From an uncultured Clostridia bacterium (lineage in GTDB: Bacteria > Bacillota > Clostridia > TANB77 > CAG-508): a DNA stretch of 8,232 nucleotides. Below are positions 1 to 6,788 of the stretch, one piece after another (position 1 is the stretch's first letter; each line of letters begins with the position of its first letter). The notes under the pieces were generated by a model. It had not been told where the DNA came from and did no database searches. It saw nothing but the letters and a program-made list of their open reading frames with translations. The stretch lies in contig CAQIBN010000023.1 in NCBI GenBank assembly GCA_948805675.1, positions 1-8,232 of the forward strand, read 5' to 3'. A program made the translations under genes and the position numbers.

Positions 1-623
1 GATATTTTTTCATGGATTAAAACATTCTTATTCTTTTTAATACTCTCATTTACAATATCTTTTAAATTAACTTTTTTTACATAGTAATCTTTTTCTACAG
101 TATTACTTCTTGCATAATATAAAGCCTGTTCTATGTAATTTTCGATTTTTTGTAATTCTTCATCTATACTTTTAGTTGTCTGATTTTTATTATTTTCTAT
201 TATCAATTTACTTGATGCTATTGGTATTTTTATTTCGTGAATCCATAATTCTATATACTCCTTATAATCTTCTTGCTTATATTTATATTTGTTTACATTT
301 TCAACCATTGATTTATTAATTTGTTCTAATAAGTCTTTTAGTATTTTACCTTCTATAAAACTTGGTACTTTTATAATCTCACTAATTAAGTATTTGTCAT
401 CTAAGTTATTTAAAGTATCTTCTAAATCTTTATAAAATCTTTGCTTCATAAAATATTCTATAGAAAGTCCTATTATATATATAAATATTATAGCAACTGG
501 AATATATATTTTTATAAAATTTCCAAATGGATACGGAATTAAAAATATTTCTATAGTGGCAATTCCAAATAATAGTAAGAAGCATAAAAGTATTTTATCT
601 TTTATAAAACCTTTAAAATTCAT
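1..623 (-). CDS. BceS-like intramembrane-sensing histidine kinase, partial (C-terminus off the left edge)
   Basis: An open frame starts at ATG 623-621 and stays open to base 1, giving 207 residues and lacking the C-terminal ATPase domain. An AAGGGAG ribosome binding site lies 9 nt upstream, and one base separates this start from the stop of the preceding response regulator, so the two are co-transcribed. Two membrane helices at about residues 11-30 and 39-58 are joined by a very short loop, with no extracellular sensor domain. The dimerisation helix carries WIHEIKIPI with the phosphoacceptor His at residue 129, as in BceS kinases. Such kinases receive their signal from a BceAB-type transporter in the membrane. 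The residue numbering matches the second kinase in this window exactly up to and beyond the His box (SM-ENV at 105-110, DYKEYIE from 119, His 129), so the two are clear paralogues. Family assignment is firm; transporter coupling is inferred from context. Confidence 0.9.
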   Translation of the reverse strand, partial: MNFKGFIKDKILLCFLLLFGIATIEIFLIPYPFGNFIKIYIPVAIIFIYIIGLSIEYFMKQRFYKDLEDTLNNLDDKYLISEIIKVPSFIEGKILKDLLEQINKSMVENVNKYKYKQEDYKEYIELWIHEIKIPIASSKLIIENNKNQTTKSIDEELQKIENYIEQALYYARSNTVEKDYYVKKVNLKDIVNESIKKNKNVLIHEKI

Positions 624-624
624 A

Positions 625-1305
625 TCATTTTTCTCCCTTTAACATATACCCTTGTCCTCTTTTTGTTTCAATAATATCTTTTAGTCCTAATTCTTCTAAT
701 TTACTTCTTAATCTAGTAATATTAACACTTAAAGTATTATCATCAACAAAACATTCATTTTCCCAAAGTACCTCCATTATATCTTCTCTTGAAACGATTT
801 TTTCTCTATTTTCAATTAAATATTTTAAAATTTTATATTCATTTTTAGTTAAATCAATAATTTTATCATCTTTTATTATTGTACTATTTGATATATTTAA
901 AATAAAATCTTTTGCATCAATTTTATTTTTAGGTTCACTATTACTATTTGTTCTTTTTAATAGTGAATTTACTTTTGCAAGTAGTATATGGATATTAAAT
1001 GGCTTTGTAATATAATGATCCGCTCCATAATTTATTGAAACCAACTCATCTAATTCATTATCTCTACTTGTTACTATAATAATTCCCATATCAGATTGTT
1101 TTCTAATCTCTTTGCAAATATATTCTCCATTGACGTTTGGCAAATTTATATCTAATAAGATAAGGTTTGGATTTATTTCTAAAATATCATGTATAGTATT
1201 GTCGAATTTTTTTAAACATTTTGCTTGATACCCTTGATGGCTTAAAAATATTTCTAATTCATTTCTTAATTTTTCATCATCTTCAACGATTAATATCTTC
1301 TGCAT
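625..1305 (-). CDS. OmpR/PhoB-family response regulator, BceR-like (downstream copy)
   Basis: This 226-residue protein has an N-terminal receiver domain (about 1-115) with acidic pocket E8/D9/D10, phosphoacceptor D52 (LLDINLP), T79 and K101 (KPFN). A C-terminal winged-helix DNA-binding domain (about 130-226) has DDNTLSVNITRLRSKL as the recognition region and ends in ETKRGQGYML. The ATG at 1305 is preceded by GGAGG at 1319-1315, 9 nt away. It is followed by the kinase gene after a single base, forming a regulator-kinase pair. Its promoter holds a palindrome of the BceR type in the -35 position, so it is probably autoregulated or controlled by the paralogous regulator at 6785-7453. The recognition helices of the two regulators are similar (SVNITRLR against SVIVTRLR), so both might bind the same operators. 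Family assignment is secure; the target genes are inferred. Confidence 0.93.
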   Translation of the reverse strand: MQKILIVEDDEKLRNELEIFLSHQGYQAKCLKKFDNTIHDILEINPNLILLDINLPNVNGEYICKEIRKQSDMGIIIVTSRDNELDELVSINYGADHYITKPFNIHILLAKVNSLLKRTNSNSEPKNKIDAKDFILNISNSTIIKDDKIIDLTKNEYKILKYLIENREKIVSREDIMEVLWENECFVDDNTLSVNITRLRSKLEELGLKDIIETKRGQGYMLKGEK

Positions 1306-1325
1306 TTTATGATACCTCCAAAATC

Positions 1326-1334
1326 ATTATAACA
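1326..1334 (-). promoter_or_regulatory. Promoter of the downstream regulator-kinase pair (extended -10)
   Basis: On the minus strand TATAAT lies at 1331-1326, with TG one base upstream (1334-1333), making an extended -10. No recognisable TTGACA is found 16-18 nt upstream; the BceR-type palindrome occupies that area, which suits an activator-dependent promoter. The expected start point falls near 1318, at or just before the GGAGG, so the untranslated leader would be very short. Confidence 0.65.
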
Positions 1335-1349
1335 TACTTTTTATGAAAA

Positions 1350-1373
1350 TAACCTTACATTTCTGTAAGGTTA
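1350..1373. promoter_or_regulatory. BceR-type operator palindrome (also a possible weak terminator)
   Basis: A perfect inverted repeat has 10-bp arms, 1350-1359 (TAACCTTACA) and 1364-1373 (TGTAAGGTTA), around a 4-base spacer. It contains TTACA-N4-TGTAA, which fits the consensus I recall for BceR-like regulators (TNACA-N4-TGTAA). The core ends 23 nt before the TATAAT of the regulator gene. In the transcript of the upstream operon the same sequence would fold as a stem with a GAAA tetraloop followed by ATTTTC, so it may also weakly terminate that operon. Confidence 0.75.
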
Positions 1374-1394
1374 CTGTATAAAGTGTTTAGAAGT

Positions 1395-2114
1395 TTATTT
1401 AATACTATTTATTACATCTTTTGTTATTTTATCTTTATCAAACTTGTTTATAATTAATACAACTATTGCTACCAATATTAGTATTGCTACATATAATATA
1501 ATGCTCATTTTCCAATCTCCAATAGCAAGCCTATCTCCTGCTAGTGTAGAAGTAATAACAGATGGAAATCTAGCAAATGTCGAAATTAAGATAAACTTTA
1601 TTGGCTTTATTGGTAGTAATCCTGCAACATATACTAACAAATCTTTTGGTGTACCTGGTATCAAAAATAATACAAGCATTATTAGTTCAATCTTTTTTGG
1701 ATTTTGAAATAATTTGCTATTCTCTATTTTAGAAACTTTCTTTTCATCACAAAAATCGTATACAAATTTTCTTCCAAATTTTCTAACTAACAAATATATT
1801 GTTATTGATATAATAGCAGCTGACACCATAATAAATACTGTTCCCCATAGTCCTCCATAACACATTCCTGCCAAAATTTCTATTGGTTCTCCTGGTACTA
1901 TAATTAAAAATATTTGTGCTATCTGAAGTCCAAATAGTGATAACATTCCCATCATACCAGAATTATCAACTTTTTCTTTAAAAGCTACTTGTCCTTCTAC
2001 TGTAGATAAATTTTTCATTACTGGAAATAGATATACTGTTATTCCTATAAATAATGTTAAAACTACTGCCATTAATAATATTTTAAATATTTTAATTTTC
2101 TTTTTTCTGCTCAT
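1395..2114 (-). CDS. VTT-domain (TVP38/TMEM64, DedA-superfamily) membrane protein
   Basis: This 239-residue polytopic membrane protein is a VTT-family member. A Lys/Arg-rich N-terminus leads into a helix at about 11-31; further hydrophobic segments lie near 55-73, 87-110, 143-167, 172-192 and 203-223. Family hallmarks are the re-entrant motifs PGEP (74-77) with the following G83 and G88, and PGTPKDLLVYVAGLLP (153-168) followed by an Arg (182) and FPS. Some relatives in this superfamily move lipids, including undecaprenyl phosphate, across the membrane; whether this one does is unknown. The ATG at 2114 overlaps the stop of the hydrolase gene (ATGA) and has GAAGGG upstream, so it is translationally coupled and is the last gene of the bceAB operon. 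A lipid-carrier role would fit a peptide-resistance operon, because bacitracin-type peptides bind undecaprenyl-linked lipids. The family call is strong; the substrate is inference. Confidence 0.87.
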   Translation of the reverse strand: MSRKKKIKIFKILLMAVVLTLFIGITVYLFPVMKNLSTVEGQVAFKEKVDNSGMMGMLSLFGLQIAQIFLIIVPGEPIEILAGMCYGGLWGTVFIMVSAAIISITIYLLVRKFGRKFVYDFCDEKKVSKIENSKLFQNPKKIELIMLVLFLIPGTPKDLLVYVAGLLPIKPIKFILISTFARFPSVITSTLAGDRLAIGDWKMSIILYVAILILVAIVVLIINKFDKDKITKDVINSIK

Positions 2115-2704
2115 ATAATCCCTTCTTTTTTATTTGTGTACATTAATAAATTATTTCTTATTAATTCTCCTACATTTATTTTAGGAGATTGATATTTTCT
2201 AAGTAAGCCTCCATATATTTCTTGTAATTCCTTTATATTTTTAAAATCTTCTGGCTTTACTATATCTGGTAAATCTGTTTTTATATCAGCCTTCTCCATT
2301 ACATATTTTACAAATTCAGCACAATAAAAAGATTTTTGTTTTTTTATCTTTTTATGAAATCCTGCTGCAAATAGCCCAATAATATTAAATTTATAATTTT
2401 CTTTATTATTTTTAATTTGTTCTATATAGTTTTTTATAAACTCATATTGTTGTTCTGTAATTTCTAAGGAATATACTTTTGCTCTTGTTTTATAGAATCT
2501 TTTGAATGTTCCTTTATCTATGTATTCATGTACAAATCCACCCCAAAAAGGATTATATGGATTTAATCTTCCAAAACTGTACATTTCTTTTAATTCTATA
2601 TCTAAAGCAATAGAAACATGAGAAAATTCATCTTTTGTAAATCCTTTTATTATTTTTGATAATGCTGTTCCTGTATGTGTTAGTATAATATATATTTTCT
2701 TCAT
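2111..2704 (-). CDS. Permuted papain-like/NlpC-P60-like hydrolase (YiiX/YebB-type amidase family)
   Basis: The 197-residue product starts at ATG 2704 and begins KKIYIILTHTGT. A conserved His lies early in FSHVSIALD (residue 29) and the Cys comes late in FYCAEFVKYVM (residue 128). This His-before-Cys order is the circularly permuted arrangement of the YaeF/YiiX (C92-like) branch of papain-fold amidases. There is no signal peptide or membrane helix, so it probably acts in the cytoplasm, perhaps on lipids or peptides rather than mature peptidoglycan. A GTG at 2713 overlapping the bceB stop (GTGA) would add three residues (MRR). I prefer ATG 2704 because GGGTGAG lies just upstream and the conserved family N-terminus begins there. 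The gene sits between bceB and the VTT gene with overlapping ends, so all are co-transcribed. The substrate is unknown and the link to peptide resistance is inferred from the operon. Confidence 0.75.
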   Translation of the reverse strand: MKKIYIILTHTGTALSKIIKGFTKDEFSHVSIALDIELKEMYSFGRLNPYNPFWGGFVHEYIDKGTFKRFYKTRAKVYSLEITEQQYEFIKNYIEQIKNNKENYKFNIIGLFAAGFHKKIKKQKSFYCAEFVKYVMEKADIKTDLPDIVKPEDFKNIKELQEIYGGLLRKYQSPKINVGELIRNNLLMYTNKKEGII

Positions 2705-2709
2705 TCTTC

Positions 2710-4794
2710 TCACCCATTTCCATTTATATTTCTATCAAATTGCACATCTGTTGCAATAAAGTAAATTCCATATACTAATATAAACATTCCAAGCATAATT
2801 CCAATATTCTTAAAAATTTCTTCCATTGTTACTGCTACTGTAAATATTTGACCAACACCTAAAATAACAGGAATACTAATTATTACTGGCAATACCATTG
2901 GAATCGCAAAATAGAAAAGTAGTTGTTTGAATATCGTTCTATTTATCTGTAATTCATCCACTCCTAATTTCCTCAATAATTCATATCTATATTTGTATTT
3001 TTCTGAATCACTTAATTGTTGTATTGCTAAAAGAGTAGCTGTTGCCATTACAAAAATAAGTGCTACATAAAACGCTAGAAATGACATAATTGTATAAAAT
3101 GATTTTGTTTGGCTCATTCTTTCACCTTTCGTTTGTACATTTGCAAGTGATATTTCTATATTATAATTTTGTTCTTCTCCATTAACTTCTCCTGCTATTT
3201 CTCTCTCTTGCTTTACAATATAATTACTTAATTCTTTATAAAACTTCTCATCTGTCATATTTTCTGTTGTGGCAACAAAATTATAAGCAAAGTCCAAAAA
3301 GTAAATTTCACTTTTTTCTTCTCCCTCTTTAACTGTTGTAGCATTATCATCATTTTTATCTCTTAATCTTTTGTCCTCTTTTTCTATTAATGGTATTAAA
3401 CTGTCTGGTACTATAATTGCATAATATGAACCATTAAATCCAACTTGTGCAATATTTTCGCTTCTAATTTCTTTTATTTTTACATCTTTTCCTACTATTT
3501 TAGTTTTATCGTTTTCTTTAGTATATTTTTCAAGTCCTCCTTTGGCTGTTTTTAAACAATTAATCATAATTTCATCATCTTGCAAATCAACTTTTTCATA
3601 TCCTAATATTTCTCTTAGTTTATTATAGGTTGTTAAACTTAATACACTATCAATTTCTTTATCAACTGCTCCTTTAAATGGTGTTTTTTCAAATGCTGTT
3701 GATAATCCTATCCCTTTTATATTATATAGCCTATACTCATACATATCTTTTACTTTTGTATTTTTTTCAATATACTCTTTATATTTTGAAAAGTCTCCAT
3801 CTGCTGCAGAAATCATTATTTCATAAGGATAACCCATTTCAATTTCGTTATTTATCATATTGTTCATAAGTAGTGCTATATTTCCACCAATTAATATAAT
3901 AGTAAACATTAATGCAATTGTTCCTAAACTTAAACTCATTGTGTTAATTTTTGAGGTTAAATTTCTATATAAAAACATATTATCTTTTTTATATTTTCTT
4001 GATTTATTGTTTAAGTATCTTTTTACAATAAAACTTGATATACTAATATAAAATAAATATATTCCTACTATTAACATAATAATTGCAATAAATATATTTC
4101 TACCTATCATATTACTTGCATTTGCAAATTCATTATTATTTATTAATATTGCTCCTACTAATAGTACAATTGATAAAGCAAAAAGTATAACATTTCCTTT
4201 TGTATTTTTTATCATATTGTTTTCATTTTTCTTATTTGCATATAATAAGTCATATACTTTTGTTTTCTTTATTTTTCTTCTACAATTTAATAATACTAAA
4301 GCAAATATTCCGAAAAAATAAATTGCTGTCATTCCTACTGCTTTTATGCTAAAAGATATTTCTATTTGATATGGTTGGTTAAACAAATTCATAATAATTG
4401 AAGTGAATATTTGATATACAAATGTTCCTATTGCTATTCCTATTATAAATGCTATTCCACCTATCATAAGATTTTCTAGTGTAAAAATGTTACTAATTGA
4501 TTTCTTTTCTATTCCCAGTATTTGATATGTTCCAAATTCTTTGCTTCTTTTTTCTAACATAAATCTCATACAATAATTTATTAGCCATGCCATAACTAAA
4601 ACAATAAGTATACTAATTCCTGATATTGCTTTTGAAAAGAATTCCATATATGATGATAATTCACTTATATCATTTGATTTAGCAATTGAATTAAAGCTAA
4701 ACATTAAAGCAACAGATATAATAACTGTTATAAAATAAATACAATAATCTTTTGCTTGTCTTTTTGCATTTCTAAAAGATAATTTACCTAACAT
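2710..4794 (-). CDS. bceB: BceB-type ABC transporter permease of an antimicrobial-peptide resistance module
   Basis: The product is 694 residues from ATG 4794. It has ten predicted membrane helices, near residues 18-35, 57-74, 109-134, 152-169, 202-218, 234-256, 289-309, 567-591, 624-646 and 664-681. The gap between helices seven and eight is a single extracellular domain of about 250 residues (roughly 310-560). This 7+3 layout with one large external domain, plus FtsX-like segments (RSKEFGTYQILGI, RYELLRKLGV), is the hallmark of BceB/VraG permeases, which bind the peptide-target complex and signal to the kinase. A full GGAGGTGAT ribosome binding site sits at 4810-4802, upstream of ATG 4794. 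A TTG at 4812 is in frame but overlaps that site and is unlikely to be the start. It overlaps the end of the ATPase gene by 11 bases. The C-terminus is short and polar. Peptide specificity cannot be told from sequence. Confidence 0.92.
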   Translation of the reverse strand: MLGKLSFRNAKRQAKDYCIYFITVIISVALMFSFNSIAKSNDISELSSYMEFFSKAISGISILIVLVMAWLINYCMRFMLEKRSKEFGTYQILGIEKKSISNIFTLENLMIGGIAFIIGIAIGTFVYQIFTSIIMNLFNQPYQIEISFSIKAVGMTAIYFFGIFALVLLNCRRKIKKTKVYDLLYANKKNENNMIKNTKGNVILFALSIVLLVGAILINNNEFANASNMIGRNIFIAIIMLIVGIYLFYISISSFIVKRYLNNKSRKYKKDNMFLYRNLTSKINTMSLSLGTIALMFTIILIGGNIALLMNNMINNEIEMGYPYEIMISAADGDFSKYKEYIEKNTKVKDMYEYRLYNIKGIGLSTAFEKTPFKGAVDKEIDSVLSLTTYNKLREILGYEKVDLQDDEIMINCLKTAKGGLEKYTKENDKTKIVGKDVKIKEIRSENIAQVGFNGSYYAIIVPDSLIPLIEKEDKRLRDKNDDNATTVKEGEEKSEIYFLDFAYNFVATTENMTDEKFYKELSNYIVKQEREIAGEVNGEEQNYNIEISLANVQTKGERMSQTKSFYTIMSFLAFYVALIFVMATATLLAIQQLSDSEKYKYRYELLRKLGVDELQINRTIFKQLLFYFAIPMVLPVIISIPVILGVGQIFTVAVTMEEIFKNIGIMLGMFILVYGIYFIATDVQFDRNINGNG

Positions 4795-5551
4795 CTCTTG
4801 TATCACCTCCAAGAAGTGCTAACACATCTAATATTTCATTGTAAAAATCTTTTCTTCGTTTTTCTCCTTTTTCTATTTTGTTAAAGATTTTACCATCTTT
4901 TAAAAACAGAATCTTTTTTGCATAGCTTGCAGATAATGGATCATGTGTTACCATTAAAATAGTTGCTTTCATTTTATTGTTCATATCTTCCATTATTTCT
5001 AGTAATTGTCTTGCTGCCTTACTATCTAAACTTCCTGTTGGTTCATCTGCAAGTATTATTTTAGGATTATTTACAATGGCTCGGCAGACCGCACATCTTT
5101 GTTTTTGTCCTCCTGATACTTGATATGGATACTTAGTTAGAATTTCTTCTATTCCTAATTTTCTTGCTATTTCTAATGTTTTTTTGTCTATTTCTTTTTC
5201 TTGTACTTTGTTAATTGTTAAGATTAAAGCTATATTTTCTTCTATTGTTAAAGTATCTAATAAGTTAAAATCTTGAAATATAAATCCTAAGTTTTCCCTT
5301 CTAAATTTTGCAATATTTTCTTCTTTTATCTCTGTTATGTCTTGATTTTCTAAATAAATATGACCTGAACTTACTGTGTCTATTGTAGATATGCAATTTA
5401 AAAGTGTTGTTTTTCCACTTCCACTTGCTCCCATAATTCCTATAAATTCTCCTTCTTCTACATCAAAACTAATTCCATCTATTGCCTTTGTTATATTATC
5501 TTTGTTTCCATAGTATTTTTGTATTTGTTCTACTTTTAATATTTTTTTCAA
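4784..5551 (-). CDS. bceA: BceA-type ABC transporter ATP-binding protein
   Basis: The 255-residue nucleotide-binding subunit starts at TTG 5551, with AAAGGAG (5566-5560) 8 nt upstream. Visible elements, numbered from that start, are Walker A GASGSGKTT (41-49), Q-loop Gln 93 (FIFQDFNLL), signature VSGGQKQR (145-152), Walker B IILADEP followed by TGSLDS (about 165-177), and switch His 203 (MVTHD). The protein powers the adjacent BceB permease, and the pair protects lipid II-cycle intermediates from peptide antibiotics. The frame extends upstream to an ATG at 5602, but no ribosome binding site precedes it and the length from TTG matches the family (about 250). The segment coding for RCAVCRAI has a run of GC-rich, locally atypical codons (GCG GTC TGC CGA GCC), but all motif residues are intact. 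The 3' end overlaps bceB, so the subunits are translationally coupled. Confidence 0.93.
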   Translation of the reverse strand: MKKILKVEQIQKYYGNKDNITKAIDGISFDVEEGEFIGIMGASGSGKTTLLNCISTIDTVSSGHIYLENQDITEIKEENIAKFRRENLGFIFQDFNLLDTLTIEENIALILTINKVQEKEIDKKTLEIARKLGIEEILTKYPYQVSGGQKQRCAVCRAIVNNPKIILADEPTGSLDSKAARQLLEIMEDMNNKMKATILMVTHDPLSASYAKKILFLKDGKIFNKIEKGEKRRKDFYNEILDVLALLGGDTRDVR

Positions 5552-5576
5552 AATAATCACTCCTTTATAATAGGTT

Positions 5577-5601
5577 TGCAACTTCCCTTTGGTCAGTTGC
5601 A
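5577..5601 (-). repeat. Inverted repeat in the bceA leader
   Basis: Perfect 7-base arms, TGCAACT (5577-5583) and AGTTGCA (5595-5601), surround an 11-base loop, just ahead of the bceA ribosome binding site. It directly abuts the larger inverted repeat at 5602-5644. It has no U-run, so it is not an intrinsic terminator. A role in leader folding is possible but unproven. Confidence 0.4.
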
Positions 5602-5644
5602 TAAGTTATCTGTACAGTCACTATCGTTCCTTACAGCTAACTTA
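5602..5644. repeat. Imperfect inverted repeat overlapping the bceA start region
   Basis: Thirteen-base arms, 5602-5614 and 5632-5644, pair at 12 of 13 positions around a 17-base loop, and an 8-bp palindrome CTGTACAG (5610-5617) overlaps the left arm. Because the repeat starts right after the -10 box, only the inner part of the far arm would be transcribed. It could therefore be a DNA operator as easily as an RNA hairpin. Confidence 0.45.
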
Positions 5645-5650
5645 ATTATA
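5645..5650 (-). promoter_or_regulatory. Putative -10 box of the bceA operon
   Basis: On the minus strand TATAAT lies at 5650-5645. There is no good -35 hexamer 17 nt upstream (TATGAA) and no TG extension, which suits an activator-dependent promoter. A start point near 5638 would give a leader of about 87 nt before the TTG start. The core of the BceR-type palindrome ends 44 nt upstream of this box. Confidence 0.55.
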
Positions 5651-5688
5651 GTAAAACTCAATTTAGTTTCATATAGAAGTAGTTTGCA

Positions 5689-5714
5689 TTTATCTTACAG
5701 TTTTGTAAGATAAA
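5689..5714. promoter_or_regulatory. BceR-type operator palindrome upstream of bceA
   Basis: A perfect inverted repeat has 11-bp arms, TTTATCTTACA (5689-5699) and TGTAAGATAAA (5704-5714), around a 4-base spacer (GTTT). It contains TTACA-N4-TGTAA, the pattern I recall for BceR-like response regulators, and sits in the canonical place between the kinase gene and bceA. The matching palindrome at 1350-1373 has the same core and spacer length but different flanks and spacer, which supports recognition by a shared regulator. Confidence 0.8.
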
Positions 5715-5727
5715 AAACAAGAATAAA

Positions 5728-5758
5728 ATTTTCTAAGCTCATTCTTCGCTAAGAAAAT
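5728..5758 (-). terminator. Terminator-like hairpin after the upstream kinase gene
   Basis: Eleven-base arms, 5748-5758 and 5728-5738, pair with one mismatch around a 9-base loop, about 15 nt after the kinase stop codon. On the minus strand the hairpin is followed by TTTATTC. The stem is AT-rich and the U-tract short, so termination may be partial. It separates the regulator-kinase pair from the bceA promoter. Confidence 0.55.
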
Positions 5759-5773
5759 CTAATTCTTCCATAA

Positions 5774-6788
5774 TTATTCTTCATTTAGTTTTTTAGTTCT
5801 TGGAATTGTAATTATTATATTGGTATACTCATTTTCTTTTGATTGTGCTTCTATTATCATTCCCAATTCTTCACATAATCTTTTACATAAGTACAATCCT
5901 ATTCCTGTAGATTTCTTTTGATTTCTTCCGTTTGTTCCAGTAAATCCTTTGTCAAATATTCTATCTATTTCACTTTTATTAATTCCTATACCATTATCCT
6001 TAATTGATAATTTTACATTTTCTTTCATTTCTTCTAGTTCAATAACTATTTCAGGACTTTTTTCTTTTCTATATTGAATGGCATTTATTATAATTTGATT
6101 TAATATAAACTCTAGCCATTTTTCATCTGTATAGGCTGATAGTTCTATATTTTTTGTTTCTACTTTCATACCATTATGAATCATCATTTTCTTGTTTCTT
6201 GCTAATACATTTCTAATGGTTTCTTCTAAATTTACCTTTCGTATCATAAAATCATTTGATACTTGATCTAATCTTGCATAAAATAATACTTGTTCTACAT
6301 AGTTATTGATTTTTTCTATTTCTTCATCTATTTTATTGGTTATTTCTGACTTATTATTTTCACATAATAATTTACTTGATGTAATTGGTATTTTAATTTC
6401 ATGTACCCAACTTTCTATATATTCCTTATAATCCTTCCCGAGCGATTCTTACATTTGTTACATTTTCAAGCATTGATTTATTAGCTCTTTTTAGTATATT
6501 ATAATATGCTAAATTTTCTTGTCTTCTAGGCTTTTCAATTATTTCTGATATAAGATATTTTTCTTCTAAACCATCCATTATGTTTTCTATATTTTTTATA
6601 TATTTATTCTTTCTCCAATAACTAACTAATAGTCCTACTCCACAAAATACAAAAGATATAATGGTTATTACAATTATAAAGTTTCTATCTACTTCTATTG
6701 CATTTGCATAAGCTATTATAATTATAGAATACACAATAAATCCTAATATATAATTTATTTTATCCTTTATATATTTGGTAAATTTCAT
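5774..6788 (-). pseudogene. BceS-like histidine kinase (upstream copy) with a one-base frameshift
   Basis: The ATG at 6788 overlaps the stop of the preceding regulator (ATGA). The first frame runs 120 residues (6788-6426) and stops right after an in-frame CGG GAA GGA. Removing one G near 6433-6434 restores a 337-residue protein, the usual BceS length. It has two membrane helices (about 11-30 and 37-58) with a tiny loop, then DYKEYIESWVHEIKIPI with His 129, then an ATPase domain with N-box NQIIINAIQYRK, DNGIGI, and the glycine motif STGIGLYLCKRL. The second frame is intact to the stop at 5774, and the numbering matches the paralogous kinase at 1-623. The separate C-terminal open frame starts at an internal Met (6247) after the His box and lacks a ribosome binding site. 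The break could be a true mutation, a sequencing error or programmed +1 frameshifting. If the gene is inactive, the downstream kinase must serve the transporter. Confidence 0.85.

Noticed and set aside
1444..1707. Plus-strand open frame of 87 codons
   Set aside because: It lies wholly inside the VTT gene on the opposite strand, has no family features or good ribosome binding site, and is an antisense shadow.
3678..4051. Two overlapping plus-strand open frames of 63 codons
   Set aside because: Both are antisense to the bceB coding region and consist of hydrophobic, low-complexity sequence typical of reversed AT-rich membrane-protein genes.
4795..4812. TTG start for bceB six codons earlier
   Set aside because: It overlaps the GGAGGTGAT ribosome binding site that serves ATG 4794.
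5552..5602. Upstream ATG extension of bceA (17 extra residues)
   Set aside because: There is no ribosome binding site before ATG 5602, the segment overlaps leader inverted repeats, and TTG 5551 has AAAGGAG at ideal spacing and gives the normal family length.
5739..5771. Ten-codon minus-strand micro-ORF (MEELDFLSEE) after the upstream kinase
   Set aside because: It coincides with the terminator-like hairpin and has no ribosome binding site, so it is most likely chance.
5774..6247. Independent ATPase-only kinase gene starting at Met 6247
   Set aside because: It has no ribosome binding site, starts after the His box and joins seamlessly by one-base correction to the upstream half; it is the C-terminal part of the frameshifted kinase.
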